NCBI RefSeq assembly: GCF_018449695.1
Contig: NZ_JAAVUY010000001.1
Coordinates: 124,001-188,000 of the forward strand
DNA from: Bradyrhizobium sp. dw_411
GTDB taxonomy: Bacteria > Pseudomonadota > Alphaproteobacteria > Rhizobiales > Xanthobacteraceae
Direction of reading: 5' to 3'
Length of the DNA: 64,000 nucleotides
Position numbers and translations under genes: made by a program. How positions within the stretch are numbered: position 1 is the first letter of the stretch; every line of letters starts with the position of its first letter. Positions 41,191 to 51,700 of this stretch are shown here, piece after piece. The notes beneath the pieces are model-generated. The model was not told the DNA's origin and ran no database searches. It saw only the letters and a program-made list of their open reading frames with translations.

Positions 41191-42642
41191 ATGGCCAGCC
41201 TGACCATCCGAAAACTGGACGACGCCATCCGGGACGAGTTGCGGCTGCGTGCCGCGCGTAACGGCCGCTCGGTCGAGGATGAGGTGCGGGTGATCCTGCG
41301 CGACGCCTCGCAGAATGGCTCCTCAATCCCCTTGCCGGCGCCCCGAGCCGCTACAGGCCGCGCCGGGCCCTTACAGGCCCACAACACCGCACCCGCCCAG
41401 CCGCGCGTCACCCTGATCATCGGCGGCGGTATTGCCGCCTACAAGGCGCTGGACCTGATCCGGCGGCTTAAAGAACGACACGTCCACGTCCGCTGCGTGC
41501 TGACCAAAGCCGCACAGCAATTCGTCACGGCGCTGACCGCCAGCGCGTTGTCGAATGAGCGCTGCTATACGGATCTGTTCGATCCCGAGAGCGAATTCGA
41601 TGCCGGCCATATCAGGCTGGCGCGCGACTGCGACCTGATCGTGGTTGCGCCCGCCACCGCCGATCTGATGGCGAAGATGGCGCACGGCCATGCCGACGAT
41701 CTGGCGACCGCGATCCTGCTCGCAGCCAATGGACCGATCCTGCTGGCGCCGGCGATGAACCCGCTGATGTGGAACAATGCCGCGACCCGCCGCAATGTCG
41801 CACAGCTCAGCCGCGACGGCGTCGCGATGATCGGTCCCAATGCCGGTGAAATGGCCGAAGCCGGCGAGGCTGGTGTGGGCCGGATGGCGGAGCCGCTGGA
41901 AATAGCCGCGGCCGCCGAGCGCATTCTGCGCCCTCCTCAGTCGCGCCCACTCGCAGGCCAGCGCGTCCTGATCACCGCGGGGCCAACCCATGAACCGATC
42001 GATCCCGTGCGCTACATCGCCAATCGCTCATCGGGCAAGCAAGGCTACGCCATCGCCGCCGCCGCGCAGGCGGCCGGCGCCGATGTCACTCTGATCTCGG
42101 GGCCGGTCGATCTCGATGCGCCGGCAGGCGTATCGGTGATCCCGGTCGAGTCCGCGCGCGACATGTTAAAGCAAGTGGAAGCCGCGCTTCCCGCTGACAT
42201 CGCGATCTTCGCCGCCGCCGTCGCCGATTGGCGCGTCGCCAATGCCGGCGGGCAGAAACTGAAAAAGACCGCCACGGGAATGCCGCCGCTGCAACTCGTC
42301 GAAAATCCCGATATCCTGGCGACGATTTCAAAATTGCCTGACAGGCGACCGAAATTGGTGATCGGATTCGCCGCCGAGACCGAACACCTCATTGAAAACG
42401 CCAAGGCCAAATTCGTGCGCAAGGGCTGCGACTGGATCGTCGCCAATGATGTCTCGCCCACGACCGGCGTGATGGGCGGGGATCGCAATACCGTTCATCT
42501 GCTGACGCGGGACGCCAATGGCATCAACGTTGATAATATCAAAGTTGAATCCTGGCCGGTCATGACGAAAGAAGAAGTCGCCAGCGCGCTGGTGGCGAAG
42601 ATTGCCGGGACCCTGACAACAACCGTGGAGAAAACCTCTTGA
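41191..42642 (+). CDS. coaBC: CoaBC with N-terminal FitA-type ribbon-helix-helix domain
   Basis: 483 residues from ATG 41191 (GCAGGG 7 bases upstream; ATG 41185 is also open). Residues 1-42 ([32 protein letters not shown]) are a ribbon-helix-helix domain like antitoxin FitA, with Arg7 on the DNA-reading strand. A 30-residue linker leads to CoaC (72-245; His140 in GHIRLA, Asn190 in PAMNPLMW), then CoaB (257-483; Asn278 in NRSSGK, KLKKT). The CoaC loop 219-231 lacks the essential Cys of E. coli. Makes 4'-phosphopantetheine from phosphopantothenate and Cys. The stop overlaps the dut TTG. Confidence 0.93.
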   Translation: MASLTIRKLDDAIRDELRLRAARNGRSVEDEVRVILRDASQNGSSIPLPAPRAATGRAGPLQAHNTAPAQPRVTLIIGGGIAAYKALDLIRRLKERHVHVRCVLTKAAQQFVTALTASALSNERCYTDLFDPESEFDAGHIRLARDCDLIVVAPATADLMAKMAHGHADDLATAILLAANGPILLAPAMNPLMWNNAATRRNVAQLSRDGVAMIGPNAGEMAEAGEAGVGRMAEPLEIAAAAERILRPPQSRPLAGQRVLITAGPTHEPIDPVRYIANRSSGKQGYAIAAAAQAAGADVTLISGPVDLDAPAGVSVIPVESARDMLKQVEAALPADIAIFAAAVADWRVANAGGQKLKKTATGMPPLQLVENPDILATISKLPDRRPKLVIGFAAETEHLIENAKAKFVRKGCDWIVANDVSPTTGVMGGDRNTVHLLTRDANGINVDNIKVESWPVMTKEEVASALVAKIAGTLTTTVEKTS

Positions 42643-43094
42643 GCGCAGCCAAGGTCGACATCCGGCAATTGCCACACGGCGAAGGCCTCGCTTTGCCCGC
42701 CTATCAGAGCGCGCACGCAGCCGGGCTCGATCTGCTGGCCGCGGTTCCCGAGGGCACGCCGATGATTCTTGCGCCCGGAAAATATGCGCTGATCCCGACC
42801 GGCCTGACGATTGCGCTGCCGCCGGGCTATGAGGCACAGGTTCGGCCACGCTCGGGTTTGGCGGCCAAGCATGGCGTGACCGTGCTGAACGCGCCCGGCA
42901 CGGTGGATGCGGATTATCGCGGCGAGGTCGGCGTGCTCCTGATCAACCATGGCGATGCGCCATTTCCGATCCGGCGCGGCGAGCGTATCGCGCAGATGGT
43001 GATCGCACCGGTAATCCAGGCGGAACTGGTTCCCGTGACCTCGCTTACCGAGACCGCGCGCGGCAGCGGCGGCTTCGGTTCAACCGGGCGCTGA
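42639..43094 (+). CDS. dut: Deoxyuridine 5'-triphosphate nucleotidohydrolase
   Basis: 151 residues from a TTG that overlaps the coaBC stop (TTGA), with GGAG 12 bases upstream. All five dUTPase motifs: [42 protein letters not shown] and [11 protein letters not shown]. Homotrimeric, removes dUTP. coaBC-dut is a conserved bacterial pair. Confidence 0.95.
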   Translation: MSAAKVDIRQLPHGEGLALPAYQSAHAAGLDLLAAVPEGTPMILAPGKYALIPTGLTIALPPGYEAQVRPRSGLAAKHGVTVLNAPGTVDADYRGEVGVLLINHGDAPFPIRRGERIAQMVIAPVIQAELVPVTSLTETARGSGGFGSTGR

Positions 43095-43117
43095 TCTCTG
43101 CAGGCACCAATCTCCGT

Positions 43118-43174
43118 AAAAAAGCGGATTCACTTTCATTAAAAACCGCTCAAAAAATTTAGCTCCGCTTTTTT
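43118..43174 (+). terminator. Possible terminator after dut with two alternative partners
   Basis: AAAAAAGCGG (43118-43127) can pair with CCGCTTTTTT (43165-43174) as a perfect 10-bp stem ending in a T-run, or its AGCGG part with CCGCT at 43146-43150. The loop of the longer form is AT-rich and large. The rest of the gap to divL (43175-43299) shows nothing definite. Confidence 0.45.
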
Positions 43175-43299
43175 CGCCACCGGATTTTGCGTTCACGGTC
43201 TGGACTCTTACCCGCTGACTCCCGTTGGGGATATTGTCATACGATTCGCGAACGGCGGGGGAAGCGCCGGGCGTGTAATCGTGCGGTTTGGGGCAAACC

Positions 43300-45819
43300 A
43301 TGTCGGGCGTGATCGCGGCGATGCGTCGGACCCTGCTGTCGTGCACCTCACTGGCGCGCAACGGCCTGATTGCCCTTGGCGTAACGGCGGTGGTCTCGGC
43401 GACGCCTGCGAAGGCCGGCGACTTGCCTTTGCTGGATGCCATCACAACTTTCTTTGAAATGAACCACCAGGAAATCGCAGCGCTGACGACGGCCTTTGCG
43501 TTGCTCGGTTTTTCCGTGGTCGCAGCGATCCTGCTGATGCGGCACCGGGTCCGTGCGGCACGGAACGAGGCGCGCCTGCGCACCGATATTCAGGCCCTGC
43601 AAAGCGAGGCCGACCGGTTCCGCGCGCTTTTGTTCGCCGAGCCCCAGATCCTGATCTCCTGGGCCGCTGGCGACAATCGCCCGCAGATCAGCGGCGATAC
43701 CGCGCTTTTGCTGCCGCAGGATTCCCAGCACCAGTCTCCGCAGCGCATTCTCGCATTCGGCACCTGGTTGCCGCCGGAGCCGGCGCTGCAGATGGATCAC
43801 GCCGTCGATGCGCTATGCGAGGCCGGTGAGGGCTTTTTGCTCAATCTTTCGACCTCGAACGGCCACGCGGTGGAAGCCATGGGCCGCGCCATCGGCGGCC
43901 AGGCCATTGTCCGGATTCGCGAACTTAATGGACTGCGCCGCGAACTGGCGGAAACCAATCTGCGGCACAAGGCACTATTGGAAGAAACCGAGATGCTGCG
44001 CGGCTTCGCCGCCGCCGCCCCCTGGCCGATCTGGACCAAGCGCGCCAAGGGCGGTCTCGCTTACGCCAATGCCGCCTATGCAAGGGCGGCCGACGCCACA
44101 AGCGTCACCGATGCGATCGATCGCGACGTGGAACTGCTCGACAGCGCCGACCGCAACAATATGGAACGCGTCCTGAGCGGCGCGGCGACCTTCAACGCGC
44201 GGCTGCCGATTGTGGTTGGCGGCGAGCGCCGCATTTACGACGTGTACGCGATGAATGTCGGTGACGGCCGCGCCGGCATCGCCATCGATGCCTCCGAGGC
44301 CACCGCGCTCAGCGCCGCACTGGTGCGGATGGCGGAGGCGCATCGCCGCACGCTCGATCAATTGTCCTCCGGTGTCGCCGTGTTCGATGGCCAGCGGCGG
44401 CTGGCGTTCTATAATGATTCCTATCGTCGGCTGTGGGACCTCGACCGTACCTTCCTCGACAGCAACCCGGACGATTCGAGCGTGCTCGACCGGCTTCGCG
44501 CCGCGCGTAAGTTGCCGGAGCAGCCGGATTTCCGGGCCTGGAAAGCCAAGCTGCATGAGGCCTATCGCGCCGTCGAGACCGAGAAAGAGACATGGTATCT
44601 CCCGGACGGCCGCGCACTGAGCGTCGTCACCACGCCCAATCCGGAAGGCGGCGTGACGTATTTGTTCGACGACGTCACCGAAAGCCTGGAACTGGCGCGG
44701 CGCTTCGACGGCCTGATCCGGGTGCAGCGGGAAACGCTCGACAATCTCGCCGAAGCCGTCGCGGTGTTCGGCAGCAATGGCCGCGCCGAATTGTTCAATC
44801 CCGCCTTCGCCAGGATGTGGAAACTGTCACCGGAGGCGCTGCAGGAGCGGCCCCATATCGAGACGGTGGAGTCCTGGTGCAGGCCGCTGTTCGATGACGC
44901 CGCTACGTGGCGCACGATCCGCGACGCAATCACCGCGATCGAGAACCGGGTCGAAGTGCCGCTGAAGCTGGAACGCAAGGATGGCAGCGTGCTCGACTGC
45001 ATGACCATGCCGCTGCCCGACGGCGCCACCATGCTGACCTTCCAGGACATTACCGACACCGAGAATGTCGAGCGGGCGCTGCGCGAGCGCAACGAGGCGC
45101 TGGAGACCGCCGACCAGATGAAGGTCGATTTCGTCCACCACGTATCCTACGAATTGCGTTCGCCGCTGACCACCATCATCGGCTTCGCGCATCTGCTCAA
45201 CGACACCACCACCGGCCCCCTGGTGCCCAAGCAGGCCGAATACCTCAACTACATCACGACCTCGACCAATTCGCTGTTCGCCCTGATCAACAACATTCTC
45301 GATCTCGCCACCATCGATGCCGGCGCGATGACGCTCGAGCTTGGCCCGGTCGATATCCGCAAGACGATCGACAATGCCGCCGAGGGGATTCAAGACCGGC
45401 TGGCCCGCGACCGGATCGAGCTCAAGGTCGATGTCGATCCCAACATCGGCAGCTTCATCGGCGACGGCAGCCGCGTGGTGCAGGTGCTGTATAATCTGCT
45501 CGCCAACGCGGTCGGATTCTCGCCGCCGGATTCCACCATCACGCTGAGCGCCACGCGTACCGAGCATAATGTGGTGTTCGCCGTGACCGACCGCGGCCCC
45601 GGCATTCCCGCGGAGGTCAAGGACAAGGTGTTCGACTGGTTCGAAAGCCATTCCAACGGCTCACGGCATCGCGGGGCTGGCCTGGGCCTGCCGCTGGTGA
45701 AGTCGTTCGTCGAGCTGCATGGCGGCAGGGTGCGCGTCGATTCGATCGTCGGTAAAGGCACGACCGTAACGTGCGACTTTCCGACCGATCAGGCCGCGCA
45801 TCGCAACGCCGCGGAATGA
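43300..45819 (+). CDS. divL: DivL-like cell-cycle sensor kinase with Tyr in place of His
   Basis: 839 residues from ATG 43300 (TTG 43288 also open). N-terminal signal/membrane segment, membrane helix about 60-80, several PAS-like domains (about 230-590), DHp and HATPase (about 600-830: NLLANAVGFSPP, DRGPGIP, GAGLGLPLVKSFVE). The H-box reads VSYELRSPLTTI: Tyr617 replaces the phospho-accepting His, as Tyr550 does in Caulobacter DivL. DivL acts with DivK on the CckA-CtrA pathway. The tsaE that follows overlaps (ATGA). Confidence 0.88.
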   Translation: MSGVIAAMRRTLLSCTSLARNGLIALGVTAVVSATPAKAGDLPLLDAITTFFEMNHQEIAALTTAFALLGFSVVAAILLMRHRVRAARNEARLRTDIQALQSEADRFRALLFAEPQILISWAAGDNRPQISGDTALLLPQDSQHQSPQRILAFGTWLPPEPALQMDHAVDALCEAGEGFLLNLSTSNGHAVEAMGRAIGGQAIVRIRELNGLRRELAETNLRHKALLEETEMLRGFAAAAPWPIWTKRAKGGLAYANAAYARAADATSVTDAIDRDVELLDSADRNNMERVLSGAATFNARLPIVVGGERRIYDVYAMNVGDGRAGIAIDASEATALSAALVRMAEAHRRTLDQLSSGVAVFDGQRRLAFYNDSYRRLWDLDRTFLDSNPDDSSVLDRLRAARKLPEQPDFRAWKAKLHEAYRAVETEKETWYLPDGRALSVVTTPNPEGGVTYLFDDVTESLELARRFDGLIRVQRETLDNLAEAVAVFGSNGRAELFNPAFARMWKLSPEALQERPHIETVESWCRPLFDDAATWRTIRDAITAIENRVEVPLKLERKDGSVLDCMTMPLPDGATMLTFQDITDTENVERALRERNEALETADQMKVDFVHHVSYELRSPLTTIIGFAHLLNDTTTGPLVPKQAEYLNYITTSTNSLFALINNILDLATIDAGAMTLELGPVDIRKTIDNAAEGIQDRLARDRIELKVDVDPNIGSFIGDGSRVVQVLYNLLANAVGFSPPDSTITLSATRTEHNVVFAVTDRGPGIPAEVKDKVFDWFESHSNGSRHRGAGLGLPLVKSFVELHGGRVRVDSIVGKGTTVTCDFPTDQAAHRNAAE

Positions 45820-47339
45820 GCGGCTCCAGCACATTCTCGCTGGCGCTCGCAAACGAGACTGCGACCGCGCATTTGATGGCCGATCTGGCGCTGTTGCTCG
45901 GACCGGGCGACGTCGTCACGCTGTCGGGCGATCTCGGCGCCGGCAAAACCGCCGCCGCACGCGCCATGATCCGTTATCTCGCCGGCGACGAGACGGTCGA
46001 GGTGCCAAGCCCGACCTTCACGCTGGCGCAAACCTACGAATTGCCGCCCTTTCCGCTGGTGCATGCGGATCTCTATCGCATCAACGATCCGCTGGAACTC
46101 GAAGAGATCGGCCTGTTGCCGCTGCCCGAGGGCACGGTGGCGCTGATCGAATGGCCCGAGCGCGCGCCCGGCGCACTCCCCACAGATCGCATCGATATCG
46201 CGCTGAACCATCGTCCGGCGCTGGGATCGACGGCCCGCGCCGCTGAAATCACCGGCTATGGCAAATCAGCCGCACAAGTCACCCGGCTGAAGGCGCTGCG
46301 GCAATTTCTCACCGATTCCGATTTCATCGATGCCCGCCGACAGCGGATGGCCGGCGACGCCTCGACGCGTTCCTATGCACGGCTGATCCGTGACGACGGC
46401 GTCTTCATCCTGATGAACTCGCCGCGGCGGCCGGACGGGCCCGCGATCTATGACGGCAAGTCCTATAGCGCCGCGGTGCATCTGGCCGAGGACGTCAAGC
46501 CGTTCGTCGCGATCGCAGGGGGCTTGCGCGCGCGCGGCTTCTCGGCGCCGGCGATCCATCACGCCGACCTCGATACGGGATTCCTGATCACTGAAGACTT
46601 CGGCAGCGCGGGTTTCATCGAGGGCGATCCACCCGGACCGATCACCGAGCGCTATGAAGCTGCGGTCGATATGCTGGCGGCGCTGCACCGCGAAGCCTTG
46701 CCCGAGACTTTGCCGCTGGCGCCGCACATCTCCTATGCCGTGCCGGTCTTCGATATCGACGCCATGCTGGTCGAGATCGGATTGATGCTCGAATGGTATC
46801 TGCCGGATCGCGGCGCCGAATCATCTGATATTCTACGGGCCGAATTCATCACGATGTGGCGTGAGCTGTTGACCAAGCTGGCCGCGGTTCCCACCACCTG
46901 GGTGATGCGGGACTTTCATTCCCCTAATCTGATCTGGCTCAGCGAGCGCGAGGGCACGTCGAAAGTCGGCGTGATCGACTTCCAGGATGCCGTGCTGGGA
47001 CCGGCCGCCTATGATCTGGCGTCGCTGTTGCAGGATGCGCGGATCGACGTGCCCGAGTTGACCGAACTCGGACTCCTGACGCGCTATATCAAGGCCAGGC
47101 GCGCGGTTGACGAGACGTTCGATCCGGCCAGCTTCGCCGAGACCTATGCCCTGATGTCGGCGCAGCGCAATACGCGCCTGCTTGGCACCTTCGCGCGGCT
47201 CAACCGGCGCGACGGCAAACCGCAATATCTGCGCCACCAGCCCCGAATCTGGGCCTATCTTGTCAGGTCATTGGCTCACCCCGTGCTTTCGGGCATCCGG
47301 GAGTGGTATTCGGCCAACGTTCCCCCGCCGACCCCGTAA
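45816..47339 (+). CDS. tsaE: TsaE-AmgK fusion: t6A ATPase joined to a cell-wall sugar kinase
   Basis: 507 residues. Residues 1-150 are TsaE (P-loop SGDLGAGKT at 37-45; EVPSPTFTLAQTY; HADLYRI), the ATPase of the tRNA t6A complex. Residues about 165-507 form an APH/choline-kinase fold (catalytic Asp366 and Asn in MRDFHSPNLIWL, Asp388/Asp391 in VIDFQDAVLGP) matching AmgK, the anomeric N-acetylmuramate/N-acetylglucosamine kinase. The MurU partner gene is at 47883, supporting that role. The fusion is widely seen in alphaproteobacteria. Confidence 0.9.
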   Translation: MSGSSTFSLALANETATAHLMADLALLLGPGDVVTLSGDLGAGKTAAARAMIRYLAGDETVEVPSPTFTLAQTYELPPFPLVHADLYRINDPLELEEIGLLPLPEGTVALIEWPERAPGALPTDRIDIALNHRPALGSTARAAEITGYGKSAAQVTRLKALRQFLTDSDFIDARRQRMAGDASTRSYARLIRDDGVFILMNSPRRPDGPAIYDGKSYSAAVHLAEDVKPFVAIAGGLRARGFSAPAIHHADLDTGFLITEDFGSAGFIEGDPPGPITERYEAAVDMLAALHREALPETLPLAPHISYAVPVFDIDAMLVEIGLMLEWYLPDRGAESSDILRAEFITMWRELLTKLAAVPTTWVMRDFHSPNLIWLSEREGTSKVGVIDFQDAVLGPAAYDLASLLQDARIDVPELTELGLLTRYIKARRAVDETFDPASFAETYALMSAQRNTRLLGTFARLNRRDGKPQYLRHQPRIWAYLVRSLAHPVLSGIREWYSANVPPPTP

Positions 47340-47429
47340 TTTACCGGTCGTTAGCCCATTTTCCCTTAATCTGCAGGCGTATCCTACTCTGAAACAGAGG
47401 GCAGCTGCTTGAGGGCGCGGAGCTAAGTC

Positions 47430-47741
47430 ATGGTGGCAGAACGGCGAAGGGGTGAGCGCGTCACATTCGAGCGCGGAATATCCGCGCATATGATGGGAAT
47501 CGACGGCACCTGGCGGCGCGATTGCACGATGGAAGACATCTCGGAGACCGGCGCCAAGCTCACCGTGGACGGTTCCGTCGAGGGGCTGCATCTCAAGGAA
47601 TTCTTCCTGCTGCTGTCATCGACCGGCCTGGCCTACCGCCGCTGCGAACTGGCCTGGGTCAATGGCGACCAGATCGGGGTCAATTTTCTCAAACAAGACA
47701 AGAAGAAAAAGACCCGGCGTACGCAGGCTGCCGAAGCGTAA
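47430..47741 (+). CDS. PilZ-domain protein
   Basis: 103 residues. c-di-GMP motif parts RRRGERV (RxxxR-like, residues 5-11) and DISETGAKL (DxSxxG, residues 36-44); highly basic C-terminus (KQDKKKKTRRTQ). Single-domain PilZ adaptor with unknown partner. It sits between amgK and murU on the same strand. Confidence 0.85.
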   Translation: MVAERRRGERVTFERGISAHMMGIDGTWRRDCTMEDISETGAKLTVDGSVEGLHLKEFFLLLSSTGLAYRRCELAWVNGDQIGVNFLKQDKKKKTRRTQAAEA

Positions 47742-47882
47742 TTCTATCCATGGCCGCCGTCGTACAGCCGTCATGTCAGACCATTATCGCAGTCTCCCAA
47801 TGGCGCGCCGCTGGAATCGCATGATATGATTCGCGCGGCGCCTGCATGACCTGCACGCAACACGGTTCGAGAAGTTTCTGAA

Positions 47883-48605
47883 ATGTCCGTCAAGCCCACC
47901 AAAGCCATGGTCCTCGCCGCCGGCCTTGGCCTGCGCATGCGCCCCTTGACCGACCATATGCCGAAACCGCTGGTGCAGGTGGCGGGCCGCACCTTGCTCG
48001 ATCACGTGCTCGACAAGCTCGGCAACGCCGGCGTCAGCGAAGCCGTGGTCAATGTGCATTACTTGCCCGACCAGATCATCGATCATGTCGCGACGCGTAC
48101 CAAGCCCCGCGTGATCATCTCGGACGAGCGCGACGAAGTGCTCGAGACCGGCGGCGGCGTCGTCAAGGCATTGCCGTTGCTGGGCCACGAGCCGTTCTTC
48201 CATGTCAATGCCGACACGCTATGGATCGATGGCGTGCGGCCCAATCTGGCGCGGATGGCCGACGCGTTCGACCCCGAACGGATGGATATTCTGTTGCTGA
48301 TGGCACCGACCACCAGCAGTATCGGCTATGGCGGCCGTGGCGACTACGCGATGCTGCCGGACGGCGCACTGCGCAAGCGAAAAGAGCATCAGGTGGTGCC
48401 CTTCGTCTATGCCGGCGTCGCCATCATGTCGCCCGCACAATTCGCCGATGCGCCCGCGGGCAAATTCTCGCTGACCAAAATGTTCGACCGCGCCAACGAG
48501 CAGGAGCGGCTGTTCGGCCTTCGGCTGGACGGCGTGTGGATGCATGTCGGAACCCCCGACGCGGTTCACGCCGCGGAAGAGGCGTTTCTGGAGAGCGTGG
48601 CGTAA
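47883..48605 (+). CDS. murU: N-acetylmuramate-1-phosphate uridylyltransferase-like (MurU)
   Basis: 240 residues. Nucleotidyltransferase signature AAGLGLRMRPLTDHMPKPLVQVAGRTLL (read as two parts: LGLRMRPLTDHMPKPL and VAGRTLL), with metal Asp in HVNADTLWID. Close to MurU, which makes UDP-MurNAc from MurNAc-1-phosphate in peptidoglycan recycling. Clustered with the AmgK domain at 45816, so the two form the AmgK-MurU shunt. Confidence 0.88.
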   Translation: MSVKPTKAMVLAAGLGLRMRPLTDHMPKPLVQVAGRTLLDHVLDKLGNAGVSEAVVNVHYLPDQIIDHVATRTKPRVIISDERDEVLETGGGVVKALPLLGHEPFFHVNADTLWIDGVRPNLARMADAFDPERMDILLLMAPTTSSIGYGGRGDYAMLPDGALRKRKEHQVVPFVYAGVAIMSPAQFADAPAGKFSLTKMFDRANEQERLFGLRLDGVWMHVGTPDAVHAAEEAFLESVA

Positions 48606-48615
48606 GGCATCGTCC

Positions 48616-48652
48616 CGTAGGGTGGGCACGCTGACGCTTTGCCCACCCTGCG
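48616..48652. repeat. Palindromic repeat family B, short copy
   Basis: Arms CGTAGGGTGGGC (48616-48627) and GCCCACCCTGCG (48641-48652), one mismatch. Same arm sequence as the long element at 27677. Lies between murU and addB. Confidence 0.75.
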
Positions 48653-48732
48653 CATCATCCGCGCCGAATTAAAAAATCGCGCCCGAAATAGCCCCATGCC
48701 ATGATGCGGCTTGATCCCGAATCAGGAAGCCC

Positions 48733-51700
48733 ATGCGCGTTTTCAGCGTTCCAGCGTCAGTGCCGTTCTTGCGCAGCGTCATCGCGGCGCTGGTCGACGG
48801 CAGGCTGGTCGAGGGCTTTGAAGCCCGCGCGAATCCGGAACGGCTCACACAAGCCACGCTCTATCTGCCGACCCGCCGCGCCGGACGCATGGCGCGGGAA
48901 ATCTTTCTCGATGAACTAAACACCGATGCGGTGCTGCTACCGCGTATCGTCGCGCTTGGCGACATCGACGAAGACGAGTTGGCGTTCGCCGAAGAGCCGG
49001 AAACCTACGGCGGAATGGCGCCGCTGGAGATTCCGCCGAAGCTTGGCGATCTGGATCGCCGACTCACACTGGCAAAGCTGGTGGCGATGTGGGCGAAGAG
49101 CCCGGTCTCCGCACCGCTGGTAGTCGGCGGACCCGCATCGACATTGGCGCTGGCCGGCGATCTCGCGCGCCTGATGGACGACATGGTCATCCGCGGCGTC
49201 GGCTGGGATGCGCTCGACGGATTGGTGCCGGATCAACTCGATAAATATTGGCAATACTCGCTCGAGTTCTTGCGGATCGCGCGACTGGCCTGGCCGGCAC
49301 ATCTCGCAGAAATCCAGAAGATCGAACCGGCAGCGCGGCGCGATCTCCTGATCGAGGCCGAAGCCAAACGCCTGACCGCGCATCATGACGGCCCGGTGAT
49401 CGCGGCGGGCTCGACCGGCTCGATGCCGGCGACCGCGCGATTCCTGCAGGCCATCGCCAAACTTCCACAGGGCGCGGTGGTGCTGCCGGGGCTCGATACC
49501 GATCTGGACGACGCTGCCTGGCAGATGATCGGCGGCGTCAGGGACGCGCGGGGTAAATTCACCGAATCGCCGTCATCGAACCATCCGCAATTCGCGATGC
49601 ACGCCCTGCTGGATCGGTTGGGTATCCAGCGCCGCGACGTTGAAATTCTGGGCACGCCCGCGGCGCTTGGCCGCGACGTGCTGGTTTCCGAAGCGATGCG
49701 TCCATCCAACGCGACTGCGCAATGGCACGATCGGCTGGCCCAGCCCGAGATCGCCGAGAAGATTTCGCTGGGCATGACCAACCTCGCGGTCATCGCGGCC
49801 GGCAATTCCGAGATGGAAGCGCTGGCAATTGCGATTGCTATGCGCGAGGCGCGGCACCTCAACAAATCGGCCGCGCTGGTGACGCCGGATCGCGCATTGG
49901 CACGGCGTGTGACCGCGGCGCTCGGCCGCTGGAATCTCATTTTCGACGATTCCGGCGGCGATTCGCTGATGGATACGCCGGCGGGAATTTTCGCGCGCCT
50001 CGCCGCCGAGGCCGCCGCCAATGAACTGGAACCGCCGACGCTGCTGGCGCTACTAAAACATCCACTCTGTCGATTGGGCGGTGCGCAAGACGCGTTCAAG
50101 CACGCCGTCGAAGTGCTCGAACTGGCTCTGTTGCGCGGCACCCGGCCGCCACCGGGAAGCGAAGGGCTGGTGCGCGACCTCGAGAGGTTCCGGCTTGAAC
50201 TGATCGAATACCGCGACAACAGGACGTCATCGCTCCATCGTTCCGAGCCAAGGGCCGGGCTGAAGGACGAAGACCTCGACCGCGTCCATCAACTGATCAC
50301 GCAATTGCGGGCCGCCCTCGCGCCGCTTGAGAGTCTCAGTCCATCGAAACCGTATGATTTTACGGAGATCGCCGAACGCCATCGTCTGGTCCTGACAGAA
50401 CTGTCGCGCGATGCGCATGGCGTCGCGGTGGCATTCGAGGGCCAGCAGGGATCGGCGCTGGCTTCCGTGTTTGACGATCTGCTCGGCGAGGCATCGCCGA
50501 GCGGGCTGATGACGCAGCTTGGCGATTATCCGGAGGTGTTCCAGACCGCCTTCGGCGACCGCACGGTGCGGCGGCCCGAAGTCGCCAACGCCCATTTGAG
50601 AATTTACGGCCCGCTGGAAGCGCGGCTGACGCAATCCGACCGCGTCATTATCGGCGGGCTGGTCGAAGGCGTGTGGCCCCCGGCGCCGCGAATCGATCCA
50701 TGGCTGAGCCGGCCGATGCGGCATGAACTGGGCCTCGATCTGCCGGAACGGCGCATCGGCCTCTCGGCGCACGACTTCGCCCAATTGCTCGGTGCAGATG
50801 AAGTCATTCTCAGTCACGCCGCGAAGGTCGGCGGTGCGCCAGCGGTAGCGTCGCGATTTCTGCACCGGCTGGAAGCGGTCGCAGGCGAGGCGCGCTGGAA
50901 AGCCGCCGTCGCGGCTGGCGAGCATTATGTTCGCTTCGCCGCTGAACTTGATCGCCCCGCCGAGGTCAAACCGATCGAACAGCCCGCTCCAAAGCCGCCG
51001 CGCGCGGTCAGGCCTTTAAAGTTGTCGGTGACAGCGATCGAGGACTGGCTGCGCGATCCCTATACGATCTACGCGAAATACATTCTCAAGCTCTCGCCGC
51101 TCGATCCCGTCGACATGCCGCTATCGGCCGCCGACCGCGGCTCGGCCATTCACGACGCGCTCGGCGAATTTACACAAACTTTCGCCAAGAACCTTCCATC
51201 CGACCCCGCGGGCGCGCTACGCAGCATCGGCCAGAAATATTTCGCGCCGCTGATGGAGCGGCCGGAAGCGCGGGCGCTGTGGTGGCCGCGCTTCCTGCGT
51301 ATCGCGAGCTGGTTTTCGGATTGGGAAACCGTACGCCGCACCAACGTCGCGGAAATAGAGGCCGAAATCTCGGGCAAAATCCAGATCCCGCTCGATAATG
51401 AACGCGTCTTCGTGCTGTCGGCGCGCGCCGACCGGATCGAGAGGCGCCATGACGGAACCTTCGCGATTCTCGACTACAAGACGGGTCAGCCTCCGACCGG
51501 CAAGCAGGTGCGGATGGGATTGTCGCCGCAGTTGACGTTGGAAGGCGCGATCCTGCGCGAAGGCGGCTTTGCCAATATTCCGGCGGATAGTTCGGTCAGC
51601 GAACTCGTCTATGTCAGACTCAGCGGCAATAATCCGCCCGGCGAGCAACGGTTGCTGGAGTTGAAAGTCAACAAGAGCGACACGCCGCAACTCCCCGATG

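Noticed and set aside
39423..41420. 665-codon open frame on the minus strand
   Set aside because: Antisense to ubiE and ubiB; no recognisable motif and no ribosome-binding site. Same GC artefact.
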